From an uncultured Bacteroidota bacterium (GTDB lineage Bacteria; Bacteroidota; Bacteroidia; Chitinophagales; Chitinophagaceae), in contig CAIKYB010000032.1 in assembly GCA_903831575.1 (NCBI GenBank), positions 1-64,000 on the forward strand: 64,000 nucleotides of DNA, read 5' to 3'. Positions 25,282-33,742 of the stretch are shown one piece after another. The translations under genes were made by a program, and so were the position numbers. Position 1 is the first letter of the stretch; each line of letters starts with the position of its first letter. The notes under the pieces are model-generated. The model saw nothing but the letters and a program-made list of their open reading frames with translations. It searched no databases and was not told the DNA's origin.

Positions 25282-27195
25282 TTGAATAATCAAAGTACGG
25301 TTTGGGTGCATTCTCTTTTTGATACAGAAACGATTCAATTATTTCAGGCGGGAACTTTGTCCTCTGGTTACGATTATTTTGGAGCACACTTTTGTAAATG
25401 TAATGGGATTGAAGGCTTTTATTTTTCAGTTTGGGCCCCTAATGCTAAATTGGTTTCTGTTGTAGGGAATTTTAATCATTGGGATGCACAGCAACATCCG
25501 TTATTTGTAAGGTTAGATCATTCCGGAATTTGGGAAGGATTTATACCTCATCTTACAAAAGGGAATATCTATAAATTTCATATTACTAGTATTAAAAACG
25601 AAGTGTTTCTTAAAGCAGATCCTTTTGCTTTTTTTTCGGAATTAAGGCCTGCAACAGCATCCGTAGCGTGGGATTTCGAATATAAATGGAAGGATAAAAA
25701 ATGGATGTCTAAACGAAAGAAAAAAAATGCTTTAAATGCTCCATGGAATGTATACGAATTACATCTTGCCAGTTGGATGAGGCCTAACAAATTTGATCAC
25801 AATAGCTTTAACAGTTATCAGCAAATTACAGAACGACTTGTTCCTTATATCATAGAGATGGGTTTCACTCATGTAGAACTGATGCCGGTTATGGAGTATC
25901 CTTACGATGCAAGTTGGGGGTATCAATGTACAGGTTATTTTTCTGCTACATCACGGTTTGGTGTGCCCGAAGATTTAATGAAGATGATTGATGAATTGCA
26001 CCAGCATGATATCGGTGTTATTTTAGATTGGGTGCCTTCGCATTTTCCAAAAGATGATCATGGCTTATATAAATTTGACGGGGCTCATACCTATGAGTAT
26101 GCCGATATGCAAAAAGGATTTCATCCGGATTGGAACAGTTATGTTTTTAATTACAAAAGAGGAGAGGTAAGGTCTTTTTTAATCAGTAGTGCACATTTCT
26201 GGTTGAAATATTATCATGCTGATGGCATTAGAGTTGATGCGGTTAATTCTATTATCAGACTTGATTTTTCAAGAAACCATAAAGAATGGACTCCAAATGA
26301 ACAGGGGACTAATGCCAATATGGAAGCTATCTCTTTTCTTAAAGAACTGAATAAAACGATTTATAGCGATTTCCCTGATGTCCAAACTATTGCGGAGGAA
26401 GCTTCAGACTGGCCTGATATTACAAAGCCAATAGTAGAAGGGGGTTTTGGTTTTGGAATGAAATGGATGATGGGATGGATGCATGATACTTTTAGCTATT
26501 TTAAAACACATCATCCCAGGCGGAAGCATATCCAAAATACTTTCACTTTTAGTATGATGTATTTCTATGACGAGAAATTCATGTTACCTCTCAGTCATGA
26601 TGAAGTCGTTCATGGGAAAAGCCCCATGATTTATAAAATGCCAGGTACGGAATGGGAAAAATTTGCTAATCTTAGACTTCTTTATGCCTGCATGTACACC
26701 CACCCGGGAGCAAAACTTCTTTTTATGGGGAATGAGTTTGCTCAAACTTCTGAATGGAATGATCAGTCTGAATTGGATTGGCATTTGTTACAATATGAAT
26801 CTCATTCGAAAATGAAAGATTGTGTAAAAGCTTTGTCTCATCTGTATAAAAATGAACCTGCTCTTTATGAAAACCAGTTTGATCCAAAAGGATTTGAATG
26901 GACGGAAGTAGATAAAAGGAATGAAGGGGTTCTTGCTTTCAAAAGAAAAGGGCGTAAACGAAAAGATGATTTGTTAATTATTTTAAATATCTCCAATGAT
27001 AATTATACCAATTGGATTATGCATGTGCAGGGTAAATTACAATGGAAAGAAATATTTAATACTAACGAAATTTCATATTGGGGGAATGGCGAACATATTA
27101 ATGTAAATTTCCCTATCAAAATATTAAACAAAAAAGCATCACTCTGTGAAATAAAAATTGACATTCCTGCGTTAAGTGTATTGATATTCCGATAA
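25282..27195 (+). CDS. glgB: 1,4-alpha-glucan branching enzyme (GH13)
   Basis: Introduces alpha-1,6 branches into glycogen. The 637-residue product has an N-terminal CBM48 (YFSVWAPNAKLVSVVGNFNHW) and a GH13 barrel. Nucleophile Asp319 lies in GIRVDAVNS, acid/base Glu372 in IAEEASDWP and the transition-state Asp440 in LSHDEVVHGK. A C-terminal all-beta domain follows. There is no ATG before the conserved region: upstream in frame a stop lies at 25243-25245, and TTG at 25282 is the only ordinary start. The lower initiation efficiency of TTG may set the branching enzyme level. Catalytic residues appear intact. Confidence 0.95.
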   Translation: MNNQSTVWVHSLFDTETIQLFQAGTLSSGYDYFGAHFCKCNGIEGFYFSVWAPNAKLVSVVGNFNHWDAQQHPLFVRLDHSGIWEGFIPHLTKGNIYKFHITSIKNEVFLKADPFAFFSELRPATASVAWDFEYKWKDKKWMSKRKKKNALNAPWNVYELHLASWMRPNKFDHNSFNSYQQITERLVPYIIEMGFTHVELMPVMEYPYDASWGYQCTGYFSATSRFGVPEDLMKMIDELHQHDIGVILDWVPSHFPKDDHGLYKFDGAHTYEYADMQKGFHPDWNSYVFNYKRGEVRSFLISSAHFWLKYYHADGIRVDAVNSIIRLDFSRNHKEWTPNEQGTNANMEAISFLKELNKTIYSDFPDVQTIAEEASDWPDITKPIVEGGFGFGMKWMMGWMHDTFSYFKTHHPRRKHIQNTFTFSMMYFYDEKFMLPLSHDEVVHGKSPMIYKMPGTEWEKFANLRLLYACMYTHPGAKLLFMGNEFAQTSEWNDQSELDWHLLQYESHSKMKDCVKALSHLYKNEPALYENQFDPKGFEWTEVDKRNEGVLAFKRKGRKRKDDLLIILNISNDNYTNWIMHVQGKLQWKEIFNTNEISYWGNGEHINVNFPIKILNKKASLCEIKIDIPALSVLIFR

Positions 27196-27224
27196 TGGGA
27201 AATCATTTTTAATCCTTACCGCAT

Positions 27225-28241
27225 ATGAAAGCATTATTCACTATCACTTCATGGTGTTATTTTCAGGTGTTGTTTGCACTTCCTATTGATAGCACTAAAT
27301 TTTATTTTGAAAGAGGTGTTGAGGCTCAAAAAGAAAAACGCATGCTTTTTGCGTACCAGCAATTTCAGAAATCACTTTCATTTAACACAGAAAATAAGGA
27401 AACTATTTTAGCCCAAGCTTTTGTGGCTAAGGAAATACACAAACCAGATCAGGCACAATTGCTTTTTGAAAAGGCATATAAAATGGACCCTTCGAATCTT
27501 TTGGTAGTGGAGGAATTGTCTAATCTCTATTTTAATTTTCATAAATACAATAAAGCTATTGAATTAGCACAAAAATGTAAAGATTGTAGCAGCTCTGCAA
27601 GAATAATAGGATTGTGTAATTACGAGTTAGAAGATTATGTAACCGCAGAAAAATACCTAAAATTATCCTTGAATCAATCTCCAACAGATTTACAAGTACT
27701 TTATACTTTGGCAAAGACTTATGTGAGTATGGAACAATACAAGAACGCAATGACTTATTATAGTCAAATTGTTAAAATGCAGGATGTAAAGCCATTGTGG
27801 ATTTATGAACAAGGGATTCTTTATTATGAGAATAGTGATTACAAAAACGCTTTAACAGCTTTTAATAATGCACTTGCTCATGGCTATGAACCAGGTAATG
27901 ATTTCAATGAAAATTTGGCTTTTACTTTGGTTTATTGCAATGAATATGATAAAGCTGAAAACATGATTATGGATTTATGGAAAAAGAATCCTGGGAAAAA
28001 AGATATAGTAAAAGATTTGATTGCTGCACTGTATGATAAAAAACAATACGATAGGGCGTTGTTTTATTGTGAACGACTAATGGAAATTGACCCTAAAGAT
28101 AGTAAGACCTTATTTCAGGCAGGGTTGTGTTTTCAGAAAAAGGGACAAAAAGAAAAAGGAGATAATTTATGCGATAAGGCAATTGAGTTAGATCCATCAT
28201 TGCAATCGCTCCGCACTAAAAGAGAGATAAGTGCATTGTAA
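27225..28241 (+). CDS. Periplasmic TPR-repeat protein
   Basis: A 338-residue protein with a probable N-terminal signal (MKALFTITSWCYFQVLFALP) followed by about eight tetratricopeptide repeats covering nearly all of the rest. Examples are AYQQFQKSLSFNTENKETI, AQLLFEKAYKMDPSNLLV, ALTAFNNALAHGYEPG and ALFYCERLMEIDPKDSKTL. TPR arrays mediate protein-protein contacts. It starts 29 bases after glgB and could be cotranscribed, but no partner can be named. Confidence 0.85.
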   Translation: MKALFTITSWCYFQVLFALPIDSTKFYFERGVEAQKEKRMLFAYQQFQKSLSFNTENKETILAQAFVAKEIHKPDQAQLLFEKAYKMDPSNLLVVEELSNLYFNFHKYNKAIELAQKCKDCSSSARIIGLCNYELEDYVTAEKYLKLSLNQSPTDLQVLYTLAKTYVSMEQYKNAMTYYSQIVKMQDVKPLWIYEQGILYYENSDYKNALTAFNNALAHGYEPGNDFNENLAFTLVYCNEYDKAENMIMDLWKKNPGKKDIVKDLIAALYDKKQYDRALFYCERLMEIDPKDSKTLFQAGLCFQKKGQKEKGDNLCDKAIELDPSLQSLRTKREISAL

Positions 28242-28274
28242 AATAGTTTTTAATGGTTGATTTACAGGACAAGA

Positions 28275-28300
28275 GAAGCCGGGAGTAATTTTCCGGTTTC
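28275..28300 (+). terminator. Possible hairpin after the TPR gene
   Basis: GAAGCCGG (28275-28282) pairs with CCGGTTTC (28293-28300), including one G-U pair, around a ten-base loop. The following bases (ttggttt) are T-rich but not a clean T tract, so termination is uncertain. It also faces the convergent arginase-family gene. Confidence 0.35.
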
Positions 28301-28320
28301 TTGGTTTAATCATCTTAATC

Positions 28321-29268
28321 TTAGTTCATCATCAATACATTTACGCTTCTTTGCAGGATATTAAATGCAATTTCAGCCATGAGATTTTCTTTGTCTAGTG
28401 TAGGATTTACTTCTGTTATTTCAAAACAGCAAATTTTTCTGTTTTGCATAAATTTGCTAATTAAATCTTCCGCCTCTCGTTCTTTTAATCCATTGCTAAC
28501 AGGTGTTCCTGTCCCTTTGGAAATTGTGGAGTCAAGACTATCTACGTCAAAACTTACATAAATATCTGTGCAATCACTTAGATAGCGCAAAACTTTCCTA
28601 CTGATGTTTTCAGCACCGTTTCGTCTAACCTCACTCGTTGTAATGACTTTTATTCCATGTTTTTCGATTATATGTTTTTCTTCTTTTTCATAATCTCTTA
28701 ATGATATAAAGACCACATCTTCGGGTAAAACTTTTTGGTTTATTTTTCCAATTGATTTTAACTGGTTCCACAAGTTTTTTGTTTTGTCATCCAGATCATG
28801 GACCTGGCAGTCTAAATTATCTTCCGCTATTGCAGTAGCTAACGGCATCCCATGCATATTCCCTGAAGGCGTTGTGTAGGGTGTATGTAAATCGGCATGA
28901 GCATCGATCCAGATTACACCTAATTTGCTTTTTGGTTTTGCCAGTTTAATGCCTGCGATAGTTCCGCCTGCATTACTATGATCTCCACTTAGTACTACCG
29001 GGAAGAAATTACTTTTCATGCTATCACATACCGCCTTGCTGATGCGTTCATACATATTTAAAACGCCTTGTATCCTTTTGGCATAAGGAGATTGTATGGG
29101 CTCAAATAAAAGATTGTTTTCCGTTTCTACTTTTTCAGAAGGGAAATGAACAAAAAAATTACTCATAAAATCCAAGCCTGCGATTTTTATGGCATCAATT
29201 CCCAAACTGGCGCCTCGTGTTCCTGCACCAATTTCTGAAGGGACTTCTATTAATTTGATGTTCTTCAT
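28321..29268 (-). CDS. Arginase-family ureohydrolase
   Basis: A 315-residue manganese enzyme of the arginase/agmatinase/formimidoylglutamase superfamily. The metal ligands lie in GDHSNAGG, WIDAHADLHTP and FDVDSLDSTISKGTGTP. N-terminal VPSEIGAGTRGASLG and the whole length fit true arginase (L-arginine to ornithine and urea) better than agmatinase. Absence of neighbouring arginine or histidine genes leaves the exact substrate open. It stands alone, convergent with the TPR gene. Confidence 0.87.
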   Translation of the reverse strand: MKNIKLIEVPSEIGAGTRGASLGIDAIKIAGLDFMSNFFVHFPSEKVETENNLLFEPIQSPYAKRIQGVLNMYERISKAVCDSMKSNFFPVVLSGDHSNAGGTIAGIKLAKPKSKLGVIWIDAHADLHTPYTTPSGNMHGMPLATAIAEDNLDCQVHDLDDKTKNLWNQLKSIGKINQKVLPEDVVFISLRDYEKEEKHIIEKHGIKVITTSEVRRNGAENISRKVLRYLSDCTDIYVSFDVDSLDSTISKGTGTPVSNGLKEREAEDLISKFMQNRKICCFEITEVNPTLDKENLMAEIAFNILQRSVNVLMMN

Positions 29269-29331
29269 GTTTCAATATTTTATAAATGCTATATTAAAAA
29301 AAAGAGTAAGTTATTTTATGTGTATTCAAAT

Positions 29332-30048
29332 TTACAATTTTCTTTCCAAAGGGTTAATTCCACGTATTTTTCCAAAACTTCCATTTATTTTAAATCGTAC
29401 AAACATATCTTCACTGTACCACTTTTCTTGCCGTGTTTTTTTGATTACCTCACTATGCTCTTTCATGCTGTAAGCAAATGTTTTCATGTCTTCCACAGTA
29501 TCCCAAATGCTAAAGGTTGCTTGTTTAATCCAAGGGGATTCTCCAATTCCAACCGAGAAAATATAGCCTTTAGCGGTTGTCATTTTATTTGCAACCGGAG
29601 CTACATTTTTCCAAAAGTGTTTTAATTTTGAGATTCTTATTGTTGCTCTTGTTAAAGTAGCTACTTGCCCGATATGGTTGTTGTTATTGTTGATTTTCCC
29701 AAAGACTTCTTTTTTATCCCAAAGCCCATGCACGGAAATGGGTTCCAATAATAGGGTATAGGTCTCTGTGCCAAAAAATGTCAGCCATTTTGAAATGAAT
29801 TTCCCAAAAACTATTTCAAGCATATTATTTGAATCATTAAGCTTCAATTCATTTTCATGAACGCACAAAACAGCCCATTGATGCAAATCTGGCACTTTGT
29901 CAAAAGTCCCATTCCTGCCTGTTCCCATAAGCTTGAAGAAGGAAATGTCCTTGTTAAATATTAAGGGCAATCTGAAGATAGCCATTGAAAAAAAAGCAAA
30001 AGGTATTGCCCATGATTTATATCGAGTAATTGATAATGAGGTATGCAT
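29332..30048 (-). CDS. CrtA-like (spheroidene monooxygenase family) protein
   Basis: A 238-residue protein with the CrtA-type segments FFKLMGTGRNGTFDKVPDL, WAVLCVHE and ATLTRATIRISKLKHFWKNV, then IFSVGIGESPWIKQATFSIW and KWYSEDMFVRF. In phototrophic proteobacteria CrtA oxygenates carotenoids. Homologues are common in Bacteroidota without phototrophy and act on unknown substrates. No other carotenoid gene (crtB, crtI, crtY) is in the window. The start lies 128 bases upstream of the ndk stop region, with the ndk terminator in between. Confidence 0.8.
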   Translation of the reverse strand: MHTSLSITRYKSWAIPFAFFSMAIFRLPLIFNKDISFFKLMGTGRNGTFDKVPDLHQWAVLCVHENELKLNDSNNMLEIVFGKFISKWLTFFGTETYTLLLEPISVHGLWDKKEVFGKINNNNNHIGQVATLTRATIRISKLKHFWKNVAPVANKMTTAKGYIFSVGIGESPWIKQATFSIWDTVEDMKTFAYSMKEHSEVIKKTRQEKWYSEDMFVRFKINGSFGKIRGINPLERKL

Positions 30049-30115
30049 TTCAGTTTAATGAAATTTAATTCTAATGGGGATTGTTTATTACAATTAAGCT
30101 AACCCATATTTTTTT

Positions 30116-30155
30116 AAAAAAAATAACTCCACTCTTATGATCGAATGGAGTTATT
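30116..30155 (-). terminator. Rho-independent terminator of ndk
   Basis: Read on the minus strand, a 10-bp perfect stem (AATAACTCCA with TGGAGTTATT, 30146-30155 and 30122-30131) with a 14-base loop is followed by seven T residues (complement of 30116-30122). It lies just after the ndk stop codon. Confidence 0.85.
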
Positions 30156-30176
30156 CCAAAATAGGTATGAATAAAA

Positions 30177-30593
30177 TTAAAATTGTTCTAATTTACTAAA
30201 GAAGAAATCCCCCTCAATAGCGGCATTCTCATTACTATCACTACCATGAACTGCATTTTCTCCAATTGATGCGGCATATTTCTTGCGAATAGTGCCTTCT
30301 TCTGCATTTGCAGGGTTGGTTGCACCTATTAATTTACGAAAATCTTCAACGGCATTCTCTTTCTCAAGAATAGCTGCAGTTATAGGGCCGCGACTCATGA
30401 ATTCTACTAATTCACCATAAAAAGGACGTTCTTTATGAACAGCATAAAATTCACCGGCTTTTGCTGAACTAAGGTGGGTCATTTTCATAGCTACGATTCG
30501 AAATCCAGCTTTGTTGATCATTTCTAAAATACCACCAGTGTAACCTTTTTCTGTTGCATCTGGCTTAATCATTGTAAAAGTTCTGTTAGTCAT
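30177..30593 (-). CDS. ndk: Nucleoside-diphosphate kinase
   Basis: Balances nucleoside triphosphate pools by ping-pong phosphotransfer. The 138-residue product starts [19 protein letters not shown] and carries the active-site His116 in NAVHGSDS. Other hallmarks are [20 protein letters not shown] and [13 protein letters not shown]. Length is typical. A minus-strand -7 element TATCTTTG lies about 20 bases before the start, and a strong hairpin terminator follows the gene, so it is monocistronic. Confidence 0.98.
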   Translation of the reverse strand: MTNRTFTMIKPDATEKGYTGGILEMINKAGFRIVAMKMTHLSSAKAGEFYAVHKERPFYGELVEFMSRGPITAAILEKENAVEDFRKLIGATNPANAEEGTIRKKYAASIGENAVHGSDSNENAAIEGDFFFSKLEQF

Positions 30594-30613
30594 GGTATTA
30601 TTAATTTTGGGCG

Positions 30614-30621
30614 CAAAGATA
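30614..30621 (-). promoter_or_regulatory. -7 element of ndk promoter
   Basis: Read on the minus strand TATCTTTG fits TAnnTTTG, 20 bases before the ndk start codon, which implies a leader of about 14 bases. The -33 position has no clear TTTG. It is divergent from the promoter at 30651-30681. Confidence 0.5.
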
Positions 30622-30650
30622 AGGTCAATTTATCTTTAAAAGACTTGAAA

Positions 30651-30681
30651 TTTGCACATTCATATTTTACCCCTACTTTTG
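30651..30681 (+). promoter_or_regulatory. Bacteroidota promoter giving a near-leaderless DHH mRNA
   Basis: TTTG (30651-30654), exactly 19 bases, then TACTTTTG (30674-30681). The ATG of the DHH gene is at 30692, only ten bases past the -7 box, so transcription starting about seven bases downstream would give a leader of four bases or fewer. Confidence 0.75.
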
Positions 30682-30691
30682 CGCCGTCTTT

Positions 30692-31711
30692 ATGCAGCCA
30701 ATTAATCAAATTTTTTCTGAAATAACGAGTCCTAAAAACATCGTTATTACCATGCACCAAAAACCAGATGGGGATGCAATGGGCTCTACATTGGGATTAT
30801 TTCATTTTCTGACCCAATTCGGACACCAGGTAAAGGTGATTTCTCCTACAAATTGGGCATCTTTTTTAAGTTGGATGCCAGGGTGTAAAGATGTGCTCGA
30901 TTACGAAAAAGAACAAGTGAAATCAGATGCTTTTATTACTGAGGCGGATTGGATTTTTTGTCTCGATTTTAACACTATGAGCAGAACAAAAAAAATGGAA
31001 TCCGCATTACTAAATGCAAAAGCTGTTAAGATATTAATAGATCACCATCAACAACCTCAGGTTGAAGTGTTTTCATTTGGAGCCAGCGATACTTCTAAGA
31101 GTTCTACTGCAGAAATGGTATATGATTTTATTACAGGATCAGGGTATCATGATAAAATAAATAATGAAGTTGCCCAGTGTTTATATGCTGGCGTAATGAC
31201 AGATACAGGGTCATTCAGATTTCCTTCTACTTCAGCCAATGTTCATGCAATGGTGTCTGATTTTTTAAAAAGAGGGTTGAAACATAGCGTTATTCATGAG
31301 GCGCTTTTTGATAATTTTACAGAAAATAGATTGCGTTTTATAGGGAATGTTTTGTCAAACAGAATGCAATTGTTTTATGAATACAATACGGCATTGATTT
31401 CAATTCCTCAGCAGGATTTGATTAAATATGATATCAAGACTGGCGACACAGAAGGGTTGGTAAATTATCCTCTAAGTATTGAGGGTATTAAGTTAGCGAC
31501 TATTATTATTGACAGAGGTGAAGAAAGGAAGCTTTCTTTTAGAAGTAAAGGAAGTTTTGATGTGAATACCTTTGCAAGGAAATATTTTGAAGGAGGTGGA
31601 CATTTCAATGCTTCAGGTGGTCAAAGTAAAGATTCGCTTGAAGAAGTGATTTCTAAATTCAAAAAAGCAATAGCTGAAAATAAAACAGAATTAAGTACTT
31701 ATCAATTTTAA
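30692..31711 (+). CDS. DHH-family phosphoesterase (NrnA-like)
   Basis: A 339-residue two-domain enzyme. The DHH domain has HQKPDGDAMGSTLGL near residue 22, CLDFN, and the DHH triad in LIDHHQQPQ; the DHHA1 domain ends with GGGHFNASGGQS. NrnA-type proteins degrade short RNA oligonucleotides and may convert 3'-phosphoadenosine 5'-phosphate to AMP. Cyclic dinucleotide hydrolysis is a related possibility, but the membrane and PAS segments of GdpP are absent. It appears to be expressed from a nearly leaderless transcript and is followed after 11 bases by the FKBP lipoprotein gene. Confidence 0.92.
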   Translation: MQPINQIFSEITSPKNIVITMHQKPDGDAMGSTLGLFHFLTQFGHQVKVISPTNWASFLSWMPGCKDVLDYEKEQVKSDAFITEADWIFCLDFNTMSRTKKMESALLNAKAVKILIDHHQQPQVEVFSFGASDTSKSSTAEMVYDFITGSGYHDKINNEVAQCLYAGVMTDTGSFRFPSTSANVHAMVSDFLKRGLKHSVIHEALFDNFTENRLRFIGNVLSNRMQLFYEYNTALISIPQQDLIKYDIKTGDTEGLVNYPLSIEGIKLATIIIDRGEERKLSFRSKGSFDVNTFARKYFEGGGHFNASGGQSKDSLEEVISKFKKAIAENKTELSTYQF

Positions 31712-31722
31712 AACAAAACACA

Positions 31723-32754
31723 ATGCGTAAAATTTATTATTTATGCTTAGGTGCAATCTTTATGGTTTCATGTAAGCAAGATTTCAAAAAAGGAGACAAA
31801 GGTTTGGAATACAAAATTATTTCAAATGGCAATGGTCAAAAGGTGAAAGTTGGAGAATTCATGCAAATGCAAATTGCTCAGTTTATCAATAATGGGAAAA
31901 CTGATTCTTTGTTGAATGACACAAGAACTACCAGCGGCGCTGTAATTCAACCATTAGATTCTATGTCCATTCCGCCTGAGTATTTTAAAATTATCAGCCA
32001 GATGAAAAATGGAGATAGTTTGGTTCTAAGAATGTTAGTTGATTCCATGATAGCGCAAAATCCTGGGTCTTTGCCACCATTCATAAAAAAAGGATATCAT
32101 TTCATTACAACTGTTAAGTTATTGAATATTTTCCAAACTCAATTACAAGCTGATAGTGCACGTACTGCCGAAATGAAAATTAGAATGAAAAAGGATTCTT
32201 TGGACAATATTGTCAATTTAGCCAAAGAGGATAAAGAAATTCAAGATTATTTAAAGTCACATAAGATCACTGCAACAAAGGCGCCTTTGGGTACTTATGT
32301 TGAATTGATTCAGCCTGGAAGTGGTCCATTAATTGACACTTCGGTAGTTGTAAAAACAAATTACACGGGAAGAACAATTCAAGGAAAAATGTTTGATAGT
32401 AATACTGATCCTTCAAAAGGCCATGTTGAGCCTTTTCTTGTAAACTTAACAACAGACAGATCTCTAGGTCAAGGAGTAATTAAAGGCTGGTATGATGGGT
32501 TGAAAATGCTTAATAAAGGAGCCAAAGCGAAATTTTATGTTCCTTCGCCTTTGGCATATGGCAAACAAGGTGCTGGCGAAGATATTGCTCCAAATTCAAT
32601 TTTGATTTTTGATATCGAAGTGGTTGATGTACTTTCAAAAGCGCAGGCAAAAGCAGATGTTGAAAAACTTAAAAAAGAGAGAGAAGCAAAACAAAAAAAG
32701 TTTATGGATAGTTTGGCTAAAGCAAGACCAGAAGCTACGATGAATAAAAAATAA
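31723..32754 (+). CDS. FKBP-type peptidyl-prolyl isomerase lipoprotein
   Basis: A 343-residue envelope chaperone. The signal ends in FMVSCKQD, with lipidated Cys17. A degenerate FKBP-like domain of about residues 30-135 is followed by a Lys/Glu/Asp helical linker. A complete FKBP domain lies at about 185-300 (VVVKTNYTGRTIQGKMFDSN, VIKGWYDGLKMLNKGAKAKF, VPSPLAYGKQGAGEDIAPNS, ILIFDIEVVDV). The C-terminal 40 residues are a charged coiled-coil tail. It probably assists folding of surface or outer-membrane proteins. It shares a transcript with the DHH gene and ends before a hairpin used from both sides. Confidence 0.92.
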   Translation: MRKIYYLCLGAIFMVSCKQDFKKGDKGLEYKIISNGNGQKVKVGEFMQMQIAQFINNGKTDSLLNDTRTTSGAVIQPLDSMSIPPEYFKIISQMKNGDSLVLRMLVDSMIAQNPGSLPPFIKKGYHFITTVKLLNIFQTQLQADSARTAEMKIRMKKDSLDNIVNLAKEDKEIQDYLKSHKITATKAPLGTYVELIQPGSGPLIDTSVVVKTNYTGRTIQGKMFDSNTDPSKGHVEPFLVNLTTDRSLGQGVIKGWYDGLKMLNKGAKAKFYVPSPLAYGKQGAGEDIAPNSILIFDIEVVDVLSKAQAKADVEKLKKEREAKQKKFMDSLAKARPEATMNKK

Positions 32755-32773
32755 TTTTTAAAAATGAATTTTT

Positions 32774-32809
32774 AAAAAATGCCGTTCAATTTATTGAGCG
32801 GCATTTTTG
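32774..32809. terminator. Bidirectional terminator shared by the FKBP gene and folP
   Basis: atgccgttcaat (32779-32790) pairs with attgagcggcat (32793-32804) with one G-U pair. The outer part of the stem should form, with the middle bases opening as the loop. It is flanked by A residues on the left and five T on the right, so it can work on both strands. The right arm contains the stop and last codons of folP. Confidence 0.85.
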
Positions 32810-33627
32810 TAATATTCAAATAATAGTATAGCTTCTCTGGCTTCTTTTACATCGTGAACTCTTAGTATTTTAGCCCCATTTTGCAATGCGAGTGTATTAA
32901 GCACTGTTGTTCCATTGAGTGCTTCTCTTGCTTCAACATTCAGCGTTTTGTAAATCATGCCTTTTCTTGATAAGCCGGCAAGTATGGGTAATTCAAGCAT
33001 TTGTAAAGCCGACATTTCTTTTAGCAATTGATAGTTCTGTTGAATGGTTTTGCCAAACCCAAATCCTGGGTCGATGATAATATCTTTTATGCCTGCTTTT
33101 TTGCAATCTGTTATTTTTCTAATAAAAAAGTTCAGCACATCCTGAGTAACATCTTTATAAACAGGATTTTGCTGCATAGTTTCCGGAGTCCCCAGCATAT
33201 GCATACAGATATAGGGCACATCAAGATTTGCCACAGTTGTAATCATATTCGCATCCATATTTCCAGCGCTGATGTCATTTATAATCGATGCGCCAGCTTC
33301 AACTGCAATTTTGGCCACATTGCTATAATAGGTGTCTACAGATAAGATCACATCTGGGAAATGGGTATGTAATAATCTGATAACAGGGATGACCCGATTT
33401 AATTCTTCATCGGATTCGATTCTTTTACTTCCGGGTTTTGTGCTTTGCCCTCCAATATCTAAAATATCAGCACCCTCCCTAATCATTCTCTCCGCTCGGT
33501 TGATCATTTCGTCTGGAGCATCAGCCAAATGTCCTTCAAAAAAGGAGTCTGGGGTAGTATTAATAATTCCCATGATAAGGGGAATTTCCGAACTTAATAT
33601 TTTTCCTTTGCAGTTAAGGGTTAACAT
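32791..33627 (-). CDS. folP: Dihydropteroate synthase
   Basis: Condenses 6-hydroxymethyl-dihydropterin diphosphate with p-aminobenzoate in folate synthesis; target of sulfonamides. From the ATG at 33627 the protein is 278 residues (the frame is open 12 codons more, but only from a TTG). Landmarks are IMGIINTTPDSFF, GADILDIGGQSTKPGS, ILSVDTYYSNVA, ISAGNMD, IIIDPGFGFGKT, LAGLSRKG and ILRVHDVKEA. The stop and last codons are part of a bidirectional terminator stem. Confidence 0.97.
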   Translation of the reverse strand: MLTLNCKGKILSSEIPLIMGIINTTPDSFFEGHLADAPDEMINRAERMIREGADILDIGGQSTKPGSKRIESDEELNRVIPVIRLLHTHFPDVILSVDTYYSNVAKIAVEAGASIINDISAGNMDANMITTVANLDVPYICMHMLGTPETMQQNPVYKDVTQDVLNFFIRKITDCKKAGIKDIIIDPGFGFGKTIQQNYQLLKEMSALQMLELPILAGLSRKGMIYKTLNVEAREALNGTTVLNTLALQNGAKILRVHDVKEAREAILLFEYYKNAAQ

Positions 33628-33742
33628 TGCTAGACTAATTGTATTTTTGCAAGTAAAAAACAAAGGTGCAACTAAAAATTTGTATCCTTAGATTTATAAA
33701 ATTATTTTTTATTAATATCAGACAGAAAATTATATTCTCATA

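Noticed and set aside
33628-33663. Longer folP start
   Set aside because: It would need a TTG, and an ATG in normal position for the family exists at 33627.
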